Below, piece after piece: positions 44,166 through 55,555 of a DNA stretch of 64,000 nt (its first letter is position 1; each line of letters opens with the position of its first letter). The stretch spans positions 69,277,593 to 69,341,592 of the forward strand of contig NC_073744.1 in the NCBI RefSeq assembly GCF_029784135.1, read 5' to 3'. The notes below the pieces were generated by a model. It saw nothing but the letters and a program-made list of their open reading frames with translations, was not told the origin of the DNA and did no database searches. The DNA is from Toxorhynchites rutilus septentrionalis. Its lineage: Eukaryota; Arthropoda; Insecta; Diptera; Culicidae. The translations under genes were made by a program, and so were the position numbers.

Positions 44166-46149
44166 TTCTATGAATATAAACAGAAAGTAATTCAAGTGGA
44201 TAAATTGAGTCCCCCCTCTTTCGAGGTAACACAATATTGCTTTGCTTTTAGTGCATGTAACGTAAATGACTTGAATCAAAAGATATGTTTCAGTTTTAGC
44301 TCGATAAGTTGTTTCTCGTTTTCGATTTTTTCATTAACATTGTCTAAGAAGTTTTTTTGTATTGATTGCTCTTCAATTTTTTTTCCAGTTCATGAAAAAT
44401 ATTTCCCAATATAACGAATTTCAGTAGAGCTTAATGTCTCTGAATAACCCAACTTTTCAATGGCAAAACAACAGATTTCGAGCGATCGATCTAATTATCA
44501 TCACAGTTATTCAAACGGAACGAAACAAAAGTTCAATGTCATTTTTCTAGAAAGCTGATTCAATCCCAACACCTTCATGTTCTTGTTCCGTTGAGTGGTG
44601 CTATTCTGCTATAATTGTATCCACAGTTTGGCATTCATAGCCGGTCTGCATCATAATACCGGTTTTCTGTCGTCTCCATGTCTTTCAGAATAATTACGTA
44701 ATCTTTTGAGGGCTTTACTCTGACTAAAATGAACCCAATGCTGTCGTCAATTATTATTCTATTGTGGTATTCAGTGGTCAATGGTTACTGGTAATTGGGC
44801 TCAACTATTCCATAATTGCATTCAACAAGTTTGGATGAACAGAGTTCTATCCATTTATAGCACTCATCTCCAATCGTCTCAACTTTCGGCGTCTTCCGAA
44901 AAAGCACTGTTCATTAGCCTGAGCCTATATCAATTGCTTGTGTTGATTTCTTGCTCCAGAACCGGTTCTGTTCCATTCACCAGGTTTGCTTTACATTGTC
45001 TCAGTCTGTAGAGTTAAGTGTTTATTCTGTACTCTGAAAGTACATATACACAAAGACTTCTCCGCTTGGGATCAACAGTGAAGAAGTAAGATCCCTACTT
45101 CAAATAATGGTGCCATACACGTGTTGCAAACTCGGTTGTGAGTAGGAATCAAAACAAAAGTCAGAAAAACCATGCTTCGGTTTGATTGTTGTTAAATAAA
45201 CAAGTATAAGTGCGTCATCAAGAACTAATAACACCACTTGTCTGATGAGAATAGCGCGTGGGAACGAGTATGAAATAAAACCCACGGGTCTTGTGGTAAC
45301 GAAGTTATGCAATTATGGCATCTCCGAGATACACTGAACTCATTCATGCCGTTTTAAGAATTCAGAGAACTGGTTTTGTTTTTCATGTCCTGGTCCTCGT
45401 ACCGTGGCCGAGCTTGGTTTTTCGCAGTCTACAAGTTTAAGTTTAATTGTAGGGTCGAATTCAACCAGTTTTTCAGACGGTTATATCGTTCTTTTCGTTC
45501 GTAAAAAGTTATCAATCAGACGAGTTTTATCTCACAATTTCGCTTTGGGCCAGGATTCTCTGAACATGCTGAATCATGACTTTACATAAATATTAAGAAA
45601 AAGTTTTACAATATACGTCCTATACACTATGTTTCCTAACTATAGAACCACTATTTTTTCTAGAGTTTCTAGAGTTACATAGAAGCCAGGTTAAAATGTT
45701 GTATATTGGGTGGACTATTGTAAATATCTTCATTTATGAGAATAATTTTATAACCTTCATAGTTTGATTGAGTACGCAACATTAAAAACTGAAATGCAGG
45801 TGTTTCAAAACAATAGTATCAGATAAGACATATATTGCTACTCAGAAAATTAACATCGATTTCGCAAGAATTACAACAAGTTTCTGTTCTCAGACAGTTC
45901 AAAAATCTTATTCGGCGTGCTTCCAATCAAGGTGCAGCAAATTTTCCCCCAAAAAAATATTTCTCCGGTTCGGGATCTCTGTTCTTTTCTATACAGTGTG
46001 AGATTGTGCCCCAGCAAGAGTTATTAGCAAGACAGCGAACAACTATACATCCAGAAAGCCTGAATAAACGTGTATTGCCATTCATTAGGTCCCACTAGGG
46101 CTCGTGAAGTGATTTTTTTTTTCACAACCGTGAAGCAGTTTCCACCGAA
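44166..46149. other. intergenic, no gene seen
   Basis: Several short open frames on both strands have no recognisable similarity, motif or codon signal. No repeat structure stood out by eye. Confidence 0.4.
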
Positions 46150-46580
46150 TTAGGAGAAGCAGAAGCAGAATAGAAACCGCATAAGTAATAGCAATATCAG
46201 CAATAGGAGTTGTTTTTTTCTTTCTTGATGAGTTATTTTCAGAACTATCAGTCCGGCTGAAAAGTTTACAAGATAACACAGTAAAACTATTTTTTTTTTG
46301 CAAAATTCAATTTTATTATTCAACATATATAGCAACATATTATAGCGATCTTGCAACTTTTCGATATCATTTTTATAGCACTCTCTAGGTTTCTCCTCAA
46401 AATAGGCCTCAGCTTCGGTAATCACTTCATCATCGGTCTTAAATTTCTTGCCAGCGAGCATTCTCTTCAGGTCTGCGAACAGAAAATAGTCGCTGGGGGC
46501 CAGATCTGGAGAATACGGTAGATGCGGATGCAGTTCGAAGCCCAATTCATGCAAATACACACGAAATTCGAATTCTCCAT
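46150..46580 (-). pseudogene. mariner transposase deletion derivative
   Basis: On the minus strand ATGGAGAATTCGAATTTCGT (46580), a typical mariner start (MENSNF), is followed directly by the C-terminal segment LHELGFELHPHLPYSPDLAP and SDYFLFADLKRMLAG, which holds the third catalytic Asp of the D,D34D triad. About two thirds of the protein between is missing and the frame is shifted at the join. The TTGTAAACTTTTCAGCCGG near 46250 resembles a mariner 3' terminal repeat. Confidence 0.7.
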
Positions 46581-46721
46581 TTTTTTCACAATAACAAACG
46601 TTGCTTCACTCTCAATGATGTAACTCACGAACCAATCGACCGACTGCTGTCAAATTTTGACACTTATCCATTGAAAGATGGTGCTTCATGAAATTCGCCT
46701 TCGCATGCAATTGGAAACAAG

Positions 46722-47165
46722 TTTTGGTTTCTTCCAGTAGTTTCTCCGCCAACATGACTCAATAGTCATTCGGGAGTTTAGTTGTTATTTCACTCTACGA
46801 CTCGACTATCTCATTCCATTTTCCCCCGTCAAATGAACTTCATTGCATATTGAATCGACTCCACCCAAAATGAATTAGTTTCTCTCTCTCATGTATCACG
46901 TATGCATGTAACGATGTTTGAGTCCAACGTGGTTTGACATGTACTACAGGTATACTTGATTTTCTTGTATCGAACTCACACATATAAAATAGCGTGCAAT
47001 GTTGTGTTCAGATACTCTGACAAATTTGAGAATTTTGTTGATATAAACCCGTTGTTCCGTTATTTTTTTTTCACAAGATTGAACTCGGAGACAAAGTGAA
47101 TTAAAATTTTGTTCAGAATTCCTCCTAAACTGCACGATATTTACTAATACTAACGTGAGGACCTT
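46722..47165 (+). repeat. dispersed repeat shared with 10098-10432, copy 2
   Basis: The longer of the two copies, containing an additional segment at about 46817-46935 (starting CCCCCGTCAAATG). It directly follows the mariner derivative in this window, but copy 1 is not next to a mariner, so the association is probably chance. Confidence 0.75.
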
Positions 47166-47309
47166 TATAACATACCTGGTAACTGTCTAAGTTGCTAGAA
47201 TAGTGCATCAGTCATGATCGCTCTTACACGCCTGTCAATTCATATTTAGTCAATCCAAGTGATGCTGACGGTGAATGTCGAAGTAGTACTAGTCGAAGCG
47301 AAGCGACTA

Positions 47310-48720
47310 GTTATATTAAAATTATTTTAAAATTGACCATTAATTTTTCTCAAAAATGTATTTTTTTAAATTCTCAAAAAATGTAGATGGGCACTTTCAC
47401 AGAAAAAAAGTTTTTCTAACAACAACTTTTTCATGTTTTCTCTGAAAAAAATTGCAGCAAATCCATATTTTGTCTAAAGTCAAGACAGCGACGAAGTGTA
47501 TTCGACGAAGTTTAAGATATCTTATTGGAATACGAACTTTTGTAGAAAACGTCAAAATTTATACTTTATAGTTTCTTGAATATATGGTATTTTTTGTATG
47601 GAGACTCCTGAAAAAAAAAATGTTATACTCGCAACATTTTTTCGAGCGTTTGACATGTTCCTGACATGTTTGCAGAAAATGCCAATTACATGAAAATGTT
47701 TTAAACATTAGTAGTAATTTTTCAAAGAAAACATAAAAAGTTATTGTTAGGTTCACTCTTTTTTGTAGCAGTGCCCTTCTTCCGATGTATGGATGACTTG
47801 TTGGCAGTTATAGGGGTCATTCATATATATATTTTTTAATAATTTGAAATGTTTGAGACTTTTCATTTTCAAAATATTTTTGTTTCAATGGAAAGATTTT
47901 TTTTTAATGAAAACATAAATAATTTCCTTTATTTTTTTCTTTACCTAAAATTTTGTAGCTTTTATAGTTTTTGAGTGATATTTTTTTTTAATATTGAGTT
48001 TTTTTTCATCTTTTTTTTTTCAAAAATCTCAACTCAAAAACTCAAAGACCTAGATAATGTAGGATAAAGAATGAAATGTAGGAAATTATTTAAGTTTCAT
48101 TTAAAAATATCAAACAAATGAAAAGAATTATTGAAACAAAACAATATATTAAAAATTAAAATAATTTTTTTCTCAAAAACTTGTTTTTTGAAAATACTTA
48201 ACAAAACTCTTGTGAATAGCACACAAAATTACCTAAAAGTCACCTATACATCGGAAGAAGGGCACTGCAACAAGAAAAGAGTTTTCCCAACAAACAACTT
48301 GTTCATGTTTTCTTTGGAAAATTACTCCTAGTGTTCAACTCGTAACATTTTTATGTGTAAATTATCATGATTGATATGTTCTGCAAACTTTTATCTATTT
48401 AAAAACATATCAAGAACATGTCAAACGCGAGAATACGCGACAATGCTCACAAAAATGTAATCTTTGTTAAATACATTATATCAGTATCCTGAATTTAAAC
48501 AAAATTGGTATTAGTTGTAATTTTCCCAAAGGAAACATGAAAAAGTTATTGCTAGAAAATCTTTTTCCCTATAAAACTGCCCATCTTCCAATGTATGGGA
48601 TACTCATTGGAAATTGTATGGACTATTCATACTTTTTTTTTTGAGAATTCAAAAAAATTATTTTAGAAAAATGGATTTTGTTTTTAAAATAATTTTTAGT
48701 GTAATTTTTCTATACATTTT
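47310..48720. repeat. four-unit fold-back (inverted repeat) structure
   Basis: One unit occurs four times in alternating orientation: 47386-47457, 47714-47794, 48242-48330 and 48514-48600. The inner pair is strongest: AGTGCCCTTCTTCCGATGTAT (47771 onward) against its exact complement in ATACATCGGAAGAAGGGCAC (48247 onward). Complementarity continues inward (TGTTTCAAT...AAATAATTTCCT) to a centre near 48010. The outer pair shares GATGGGCA and ACTTTTTCATGTTT. No ORF; very AT-rich. Confidence 0.75.
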
Positions 48721-48880
48721 TTTGTATTTTTAAGAAAATTTAAACAAATCTCTACATTTCATTCTTTGACCAGAGTTTTGGAAGTACAGTGACGTCTCTA
48801 TTATGTCACGCTCAAAAAAAATTCGTTTGATGAAATGGAAACGTGATATATTCGAAACAGATATATGATTTTTATGTATG

Positions 48881-49510
48881 ACTAGCTGACCCGGCAAACT
48901 TCGTCCCGCCCAAAATTTGTTTTTTGTTATCAATACCTTCAAACATTAAGGTTTCTTACTATGAGCAAGTTCATGGGTCCTATCGCAGAACTGTTCATTG
49001 ATTGATCTTCTAATCGACCCCGTTGAATTTACATTTTACTATAAAATTCCTAGTATTTCTAACAAAACTCATCATTGTATCAGATTATTTTCAGACACAA
49101 TTCTCGTTCAAGATTTTTCATCCACTTGCAAATAACATGTTTCTCCGTTACATGGAATAAATGTTTTATACAGAAAATATGATAGAATGACAGCCCTAAA
49201 TCGGAAAATTTTTTCCCCTCAGAAAGGTGGGAGGAGTGTTGAACCACTTTAGAAATGTTTCTTGGCCACTAAAACCTCCACATGCCAAATTTGGTTTTAT
49301 TCGCTTGATTAATTCTCTAGTAAAGCAGAAATTTGTGTTTCATTTGTATGGTAGCCCCCTCCCCCTCTTAGAGAGGGAGGTGGAGAGTCTAACCACCATA
49401 GAAACATTTATTGCACCCTAAAACCTTCACATGCCTAATTTGGTTTCATTTGCTTGATTAATTGTCGAATAATTCAGAAACTTATGTTTCATTTGTATGG
49501 CAGCCTTTTG
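48881..49510 (+). repeat. ACTAGCTGACCCGGCA-type dispersed repeat, longer copy
   Basis: Opens ACTAGCTGACCCGGCAAACT, runs parallel to 38343-38554 for 200 bases and then continues into three of the ~120-base units seen at 43610-44165 (ACCTCCACATGCCAAATTTGG, CCCCCTCTTAGAGAGGGAGG). This copy shows that the two other fragments belong to one family. Confidence 0.7.
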
Positions 49511-49867
49511 AATTATAGTTTTGTATGAGTTGCATTCTGCTTGCGTTATCAGATCGCATATTGCAGAGCTGTTATTTTCGGTTGATTACTGTAACTATTC
49601 ATCTTTTTTTCTTCATCTTCATCTTTCCCAACGTCGGTATCTTCATCCTTTTCTGGTGAACCATTTACTATACTGATAATTTGGCTGTCGGAAAGTTATG
49701 TGTGAAATATCCTTCCTTCTTCGAGGTCCGATACCACTATATGATTCCTAGAATCTGAAATCATAAATAAGGTGGAGACAGAAAATTTGTCTTGACGTGG
49801 TTGACATGCTGCCGATATTCAAATCTAGATCTTTCAATGTTATTTTTCTCAGTGCCTTGCCCAGTAT

Positions 49868-50330
49868 TTACAGTGATTTAGCATGATTGACATTTCTAAT
49901 TTTTCTCGATGAATTACTTTTCTGTTTTGAATTATCGACCATACTGTTGGCGTTGAGGAAATCTTCAATCATTCCATCACCAGAGGAAATTTCATTCCCA
50001 CATTGGTGCGCAATGCAGTTATCTATTATCGCAACGCCCTTAGGTTGTAGTCTTTTTCGAGAAATTCCAGAACAAACTGATTTTAGAAGCATTCAAGTAA
50101 CAGTTTCCACTTTGAGACATCGAAGGTTCCTCTATTTTTGAATTATTATACCAGCATGTTTATGAGTACCGAAAGCATTGGAACATGAAAGTTATCCGGT
50201 TTTTGTCAGCTTTTATTCTTGCGATGCCTTTTTTCCTCCAAATGGGTTAACGTTTATCTGGTAATCATATTGAAAAACAAGGCGATGCAATTATATACCT
50301 GGTCAACGGTCAAATCATAAGTCTTGAAGT
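49868..50330 (-). pseudogene. pogo/Tigger (jerky-type) transposase relic
   Basis: Broken minus-strand frames keep the family order: LTVDQVYNCIALFFNMITR (about 50270-50325, matching the YNCDETGLFW box but without the catalytic Asp), KADKNRITFMFQCF and GTHKHAG (about 50140-50200), then KGVAIIDNCIAHQ with GDGMIEDFL (49950-50040), matching the second-Asp box LLLDNAPSHP. The third box is not seen. Stops and shifts separate the pieces. Confidence 0.6.
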
Positions 50331-50736
50331 AACTGAAAATTTGTTCTTTGAAATTATCCATAGCACAAATTTTAAAATTAGAATCAGAATCACTGAACTT
50401 AAGTGGGGACCCCTATCTGAAAGGTTGAAAAAAAATGAATTTTCGTGATTTTTTTTCGGATCATAGGAATAAAGTTTTGATTATTGTTTGAGATATATTT
50501 GAAGATGGATTCGATCCGGCCAATATTCGCTATCCGGCCGGATACCGGATAGTGACTTACTATTCGGCCGGATACCGGATATTAAAGGGTGTGTCACATC
50601 AAATGGCATCACGGAAAAAACGCTGTAGAAATTTAATTTTTAGGAATTATATCTTCAACTTTCGCTTATAATCAGATAAGAGTGTATAGATCACGTTGGC
50701 CATGCTTCACTGTCAATTTTTCGTAAATTTGGAAAA

Positions 50737-51597
50737 ATGTCGTCGAACGAAAAAGAGCGTCGTGAATTAATCCTGTGCACTCATTTCGAGAATCCGGAGT
50801 TGTCACATCGGGACATCGGTAAGATGCTGGGAATCGTCCAATCCACGGTCAGCAGAGTACTAAAACGATACTTCGAGAACCTAACCATCGACCGGAAGGT
50901 GAAGAACGGCAAAAATGGATGCTCCGTCAGTGAAAAAGATCACAAGCGCGTAGTTAAGCAGTTTAGACGTGATCCGAGGAGTTCGGTCCGGGATGTCGCC
51001 AATAAGCTGAATTTGTCAAGTTCATTCGTCCAGCGAACCAAGCAGCCGGAGGGCCTGCGTACATACAAGGTTCAGAAGGCTCCTAACCGCGACGAAAGGC
51101 AAAACATGGTGGGGAAGACGCGAGCCCGGAAGCTGTACACCGAAATGCTGACGAAGCCGCATTGCCTGGTAATGGACGACGAAACCTACGTCAAAGCGGA
51201 CTTTCGTCAGCTGCCGGGCCTGTTGTTCTTCTCCGCAGAGGACAAATTCAGCGTTCCGGAGGAGATTCGCAAGCAGAAACTATCCAAGTTTACCAAAAAG
51301 TACATGGTGTTGTAAGCGATCTGCTCTTGCGGAAAGCGGAGCGCCCCCTTCGTGATGACCGGCACGGTAAACGGGCAGGTTTACCTTAAGGAGTGCCTAC
51401 AGAAGCGCTTACTACCACTATTGAAGCAGCACGAGGGCCCGACCATCTTCTGGCCGGATCTCGCTTCGTGCCACTATTCAAAGGACGTGTTGGAGTGGTA
51501 CGAAGCCAACGGGGTCACCTTCGTGCCAAAGGAAATGAACCCGCCCAACGCGCCGGAGCTTCGCCCAATAGAGAAATATTGGGCGATTATGAAGCAG
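50737..51597 (+). pseudogene. DD37E transposase, N-terminal and catalytic part (nonsense mutation, then split)
   Basis: Starts MSSNEKERRELILC; a paired helix-turn-helix DNA-binding region (LSHRDIGKMLGIVQSTVSRV) occupies residues 1-110. Catalytic residues: D147 in MDDETYVKAD, D241 in WPDLASCH and E279 in RPIEKYW, with 37 residues between the last two. A TAA at codon 193 (51313-51315) interrupts the frame, which then continues unchanged. The frame is cut at 51597, after EKYWAIMKQ, by the LTR retrotransposon. The copy cannot make an active enzyme. Confidence 0.88.
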
Positions 51598-52219
51598 TGT
51601 AGTATGATTTCAAACCCCGTTCCAAAGTCCATCTTAAAACTCTCAATATACAAATTATCCTTCTCCTCATAAGCAGTTGATTGTTTCAAAATAAATGACT
51701 CATGCGTGGTCACTTCAATTTACGATTCCCACGAAACATTCCTCAAGCGCAACTGCATTATTTCGTTAATTGTTTTTCTCCCACATTCGTCCATGCCAAC
51801 ATGCGCGGGCGATATGAATGCACCCTTACATCATGTCGCGCGCAGCTAAAGGCAATAAACCAGAAACCAAAACAAACCCAGTTCTATTCTGATTAAATAC
51901 GCGACCGTACACAAAGTCGTCGTGACACTTTACGATTTCCCATGAAATCGATATGCGCGCTTATGAGCGCAGTAAGCAATTTTATTTCTTGACACCATTC
52001 ACATCGAACACTGCATTCGATTGATTGGCTATTCCCCTTTGAAATCGACTTGGCTCCTCCCAATGAAACTCTCCACAAACTGTTGGCTAAGTTAGCTTAA
52101 GACACATGTAACTAGCATTAAGACAGTTCTTGTATGACACTCGACGCGGATGCACGCGTGGAGTGACGAGAAATGAATAAAACCTTTTTTGAATAAAAGT
52201 ATAAAGCAAATATAAGACA
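51598..52219 (+). repeat. 5' LTR
   Basis: 622 bp, TG...CA ends. Promoter and polyadenylation elements should lie here; AATAAA occurs near 52175 (GAAATGAATAAAACC). Matches 59509-60130. Confidence 0.95.
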
Positions 52220-52231
52220 TGGCGACCGTGA
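52220..52231 (+). promoter_or_regulatory. primer-binding site
   Basis: TGGCGACCGTGA directly follows the 5' LTR. A TGG start is the complement of a tRNA CCA end; the sequence fits tRNA-Arg priming as I recall it for 412/mdg1 elements. Confidence 0.7.
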
Positions 52232-53298
52232 AATTAAAACCTGCAATCTTCGGAAGTGATTTATGTGAAGAATATTGAAAATAAGTACAAGGCCGCGTGT
52301 GATGAACAATATTGGTGATGTGAACAATATTATTGGCATTACAATATAAACTATATAATTACATGGCGAGTGGTAAACTTGAGTGCAATTACCGCCACAG
52401 CTCAATGGAAAAGCCAAAATAAAAGTATGAGAAGAAAAGTTAAGGAAAGGGAGAAAAATCCCCGAAGTTTGTGTAATCAACTTTAGCGCAGACTGAAAAA
52501 AAAAAAAATATATATGAAATATATATTTATTATGGACAACTGGACAAGCTTAAATAGTGAATATTAAGTGTCGTGCCAACAGGCGAGTGATAATTCGAAC
52601 AGCAAACATTGGAACAATAGCGAAATCTAAACAAATAGTGCTGGGAGAAATTCAAAAAGTGTTACAAACAATGTGATCGGAAAAGTGCCAGAAAAGCGGT
52701 GTAATATAAATACTGACACTGAATAGGAGGGAAACAAAATAAAAAAAAACTCCTTACGAAAATAATTTCAATGAAGATCAAACCAAAAGTGCTGGGAGAA
52801 AATCAACAGAGACAACTTATTTTCCCATGTGAATAAAATGAAAAGTTAACCTTAATAAGGAGAAACAGCAAGAGCAGCAGCGGAAAGTGTAACGCGAAGA
52901 TAAATGAACAGAAGCAGGAACATCGGAAGGCGAGACCATTGTCAGCAATAAGGAACTGACAGGCGGGACCAACAGAGAGCAGAAGGAGCTAAATCTGGAA
53001 TGAAACCGACGATATGAAGTAAGCAATTGAAACTGATGTATATCAAAATAAAACGTACAGCACTTATCGAACTGAACGCATAGGCTAGAATGATTATATG
53101 TTTCTTTATGAAGTGTTCGAATTACATACCCTCGGTTACAAAGTATTTATAAAAATTATTTCCAAATAATGAGTTTTGATAATAATATATTCGGTATAGA
53201 AACAATAAATTTCGATACATTTACCAATGACTATAATGTATAATGCATAATGAAAAACAATGCATGTAATTAATTGAATATGCTTCGAGAAAGTAGAA
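52232..53298 (+). other. untranslated leader of the LTR retrotransposon
   Basis: About 1.07 kb, purine-rich and free of a convincing ORF. It would carry the packaging signal. The repeated phrase AGTGCTGGGAGAAA(A/T)TC occurs at about 52638 and 52788. Confidence 0.6.
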
Positions 53299-53535
53299 AT
53301 GGGCCTGTTTGACAAGAAAACTATTCAAAATACAGGAGACCCACAAGTAAATATCCTAAACCACGTGGAACAACACACTTTATTCCACGAAACGCAAGAG
53401 TTATTATTATGGATTATACTTGCGATTTTATTAATATTTGCTTTCATTAAACTATACAAGAATTATAAGCAGTGTGTACGTAAAGAAGCACTGAAAGCTG
53501 CACAGTCGGCACAAACTATGGCATCAATTGCCTAA
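53299..53535 (+). CDS. small membrane-protein-like ORF of the LTR retrotransposon
   Basis: 78 residues beginning MGLFDKKTIQ, with a Gly at position 2 that could be myristoylated. One hydrophobic helix (LLLWIILAILLIFAFI, about residues 36-51) is followed by a basic stretch KLYKNYKQCVRK. I recall comparable MGLF-starting small ORFs upstream of gag in Drosophila 412/mdg1-type elements; their function is not established to my knowledge. It lies in the leader about 1.08 kb after the 5' LTR and is separated from the next small ORF by 142 bases. Confidence 0.65.
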   Translation: MGLFDKKTIQNTGDPQVNILNHVEQHTLFHETQELLLWIILAILLIFAFIKLYKNYKQCVRKEALKAAQSAQTMASIA

Positions 53536-53677
53536 AGCTTTAGACTATATATGAATGGCCGCTAATAGAATAACTTAATATACAAAAATTACAGCAAAGA
53601 AATAATATCATAAGAAAATAATATAACGAAAATTATATATTATTTTTTTTTACCTCTACTTCAAAAATCTTATAAAA

Positions 53678-53941
53678 ATGATTAAAGACGATTTTGAAGA
53701 TTTTCTGAAATTATTAGCCGATGTAAGCAAAGGAAAGGGCGAAGGAGCTTTCGCACCTGATATAGTAGTATTTGGAGAAAATACTAAACTCGAATCGTAT
53801 GAAGAATTACTAGACAGAATAGATGAATTACCCGGATGTGATCCGATTATGTGGCTAAAACTTCCCGGCCAGAAAGAGAGAAGACGACAAAGATTGGCCG
53901 AAGCAAAAAGGAATAGAAGGCAAATGAAAAATAATCAATAA
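53678..53941 (+). CDS. second small ORF of the LTR retrotransposon, acidic then basic
   Basis: 87 residues. The N-terminal two thirds are acidic and look folded (DDFEDFLKLLADVSKGKGEG, LDRIDELPGCDPIMWLKLPG); the last 25 are strongly basic (KERRRQRLAEAKRNRRQMK), suggesting nucleic-acid binding. Its position just before gag and the small ORF before it match the gene order I remember for the mdg1/412 lineage. No catalytic motif. Confidence 0.62.
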   Translation: MIKDDFEDFLKLLADVSKGKGEGAFAPDIVVFGENTKLESYEELLDRIDELPGCDPIMWLKLPGQKERRRQRLAEAKRNRRQMKNNQ

Positions 53942-54034
53942 AATAATATATATATTTTTTCGCAAATTTGTTCTTACCATTAGTCCGAAAAGATAAAATT
54001 CTGAGAATTTATGAATAAAAATGAGTCTTCCTAA

Positions 54035-55555
54035 ATGGAACAACTCAAAGAAATTGAATCATATCTGAAAAAGGGATATCAGAATTTGAACAAAAATAAA
54101 AACAGACCAAGAACTTTACATAATATTGAAGTCAAAAGGCAACAGTTACAAGAAAACTTAGCCAAATATCGAACAATACTAAAATCTTTCGAGTATAGAC
54201 TTGGAGCTTCAGTCTGGAATGACGAAGTTGAAACTTATGGTGCATTGAAACAAATATATCAGAAGGCCATCAAAATTTTAGATGAATCAGAAGTAATACA
54301 AAGGGAATACGATAGTGAACCAGAGACACTTGGTAAATCAAGTGGTTTACTAAAACCCTATAAATTAAGCACTGACGATTCACTATTGAGAGTGAAAAGT
54401 GAAATTAATTTAAAACAAAGAAAAATTAAATTTAAAATATTGACAAAAATTTTAATTTGGTATATTAAAATACACAAAGTATCCAACATGGCTCTTAATA
54501 TTAAAACAGCCGCTGAATTAGCAACGCTGATACCCACTTATGACGGAAACGCAAGTGGTGTTAAATCATTTATAGACGCGGTGAACTTGGCAAAGACCAT
54601 AGTTCCAATCGAAAGCAAAGCAGCCGCAATTCAAATTATACTAACAAAATTAACTGGAAAAGCGAGAAATTTATTCTCAATATCTCCAACGGATTATGAC
54701 GAAATAGTCGCAAAAATCCAAACAAATTGCGAAGAGAAATCAAATTCAGACATAGCCTTAGCTAATCTGATGAATTTGAGACTCAAATCGACAAATGAAA
54801 TCGAGAAATTCACTAAACAACTCGATGAATTGACAGATAAGCTCAAAGATACCTATATAAGAGAACAAATTCCCGACACAGTCGCAAGGAAAATGTCTCA
54901 AAAGGTAGCGATCAAAACACTTATCAAAGAAACACCCAACAGAGAGACCAAAATGATGCTGAAAATTGGCAAATTCGACAATTTACAAGAGGCCATCAAC
55001 GTAATGGTAGAAAATGAAAAGGACAATACTGATTCAAACGCAGTCGTACTGCAGTCGATTAAGGCTAGACAACCAAATCATTATAACACAAACCGAAATT
55101 TCAATTACAGAAACCCTATGGTTTATGAAAGAAATAATCAAAGAAATTATTTCCATGGAAGATATCAAGCAAGATATCCAAATAACCTCAATAGAAACCT
55201 CAACCGACAATATCCCATTAACCATCAGTATCCTACTAATAGAAATTCAATCCAAAATTCCCGACAACAACCAAATTTCAATCAAAATTTACAACAATAC
55301 CCTTTTCAACGAAATTTCAATCAAAATCAAAACAGAAACGTTAACAGAAATTTCAATAGAAATAATGTACCAGCGAGAATGTACGTAGTAAATCAGCAAG
55401 ACATTCCTCGACTGAATAATCATGCAAACAATAATGGATTTCACCCACAAAACGAATCAGATAATACTTGCCAAGCTATGGTACCGTTCAACAACAATAT
55501 TGCAAATAATGGGAACAATCAAGCAAATACCGATTATTTTTTAGCCAACCAGTAA
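54035..55555 (+). CDS. gag: gag
   Basis: 506 residues from the ATG at 54035. A coiled, basic N-terminus is followed by a retrotransposon-gag capsid-like region (AELATLIPTYDGNASGVKSF, LTGKARNLFSI, LMNLRLKSTNEIEKFTKQLD, about residues 155-340). The last 150 residues are an Asn/Gln/Arg-rich tail; there is no CCHC zinc knuckle, so RNA binding probably rests on the basic tail. It would form the particle shell. The stop at 55553 lies ten bases after a slippery heptamer; pol is in the -1 frame. Confidence 0.9.
   Translation: MEQLKEIESYLKKGYQNLNKNKNRPRTLHNIEVKRQQLQENLAKYRTILKSFEYRLGASVWNDEVETYGALKQIYQKAIKILDESEVIQREYDSEPETLGKSSGLLKPYKLSTDDSLLRVKSEINLKQRKIKFKILTKILIWYIKIHKVSNMALNIKTAAELATLIPTYDGNASGVKSFIDAVNLAKTIVPIESKAAAIQIILTKLTGKARNLFSISPTDYDEIVAKIQTNCEEKSNSDIALANLMNLRLKSTNEIEKFTKQLDELTDKLKDTYIREQIPDTVARKMSQKVAIKTLIKETPNRETKMMLKIGKFDNLQEAINVMVENEKDNTDSNAVVLQSIKARQPNHYNTNRNFNYRNPMVYERNNQRNYFHGRYQARYPNNLNRNLNRQYPINHQYPTNRNSIQNSRQQPNFNQNLQQYPFQRNFNQNQNRNVNRNFNRNNVPARMYVVNQQDIPRLNNHANNNGFHPQNESDNTCQAMVPFNNNIANNGNNQANTDYFLANQ

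Noticed and set aside
45835..46098. 87-codon plus-strand frame near the mariner derivative
   Set aside because: Contains nothing recognisable and overlaps no repeat; treated as chance.
55014..55388. 124-codon alternative frame inside gag
   Set aside because: Ile/Thr/Glu-rich product of the A-rich gag tail read out of frame.
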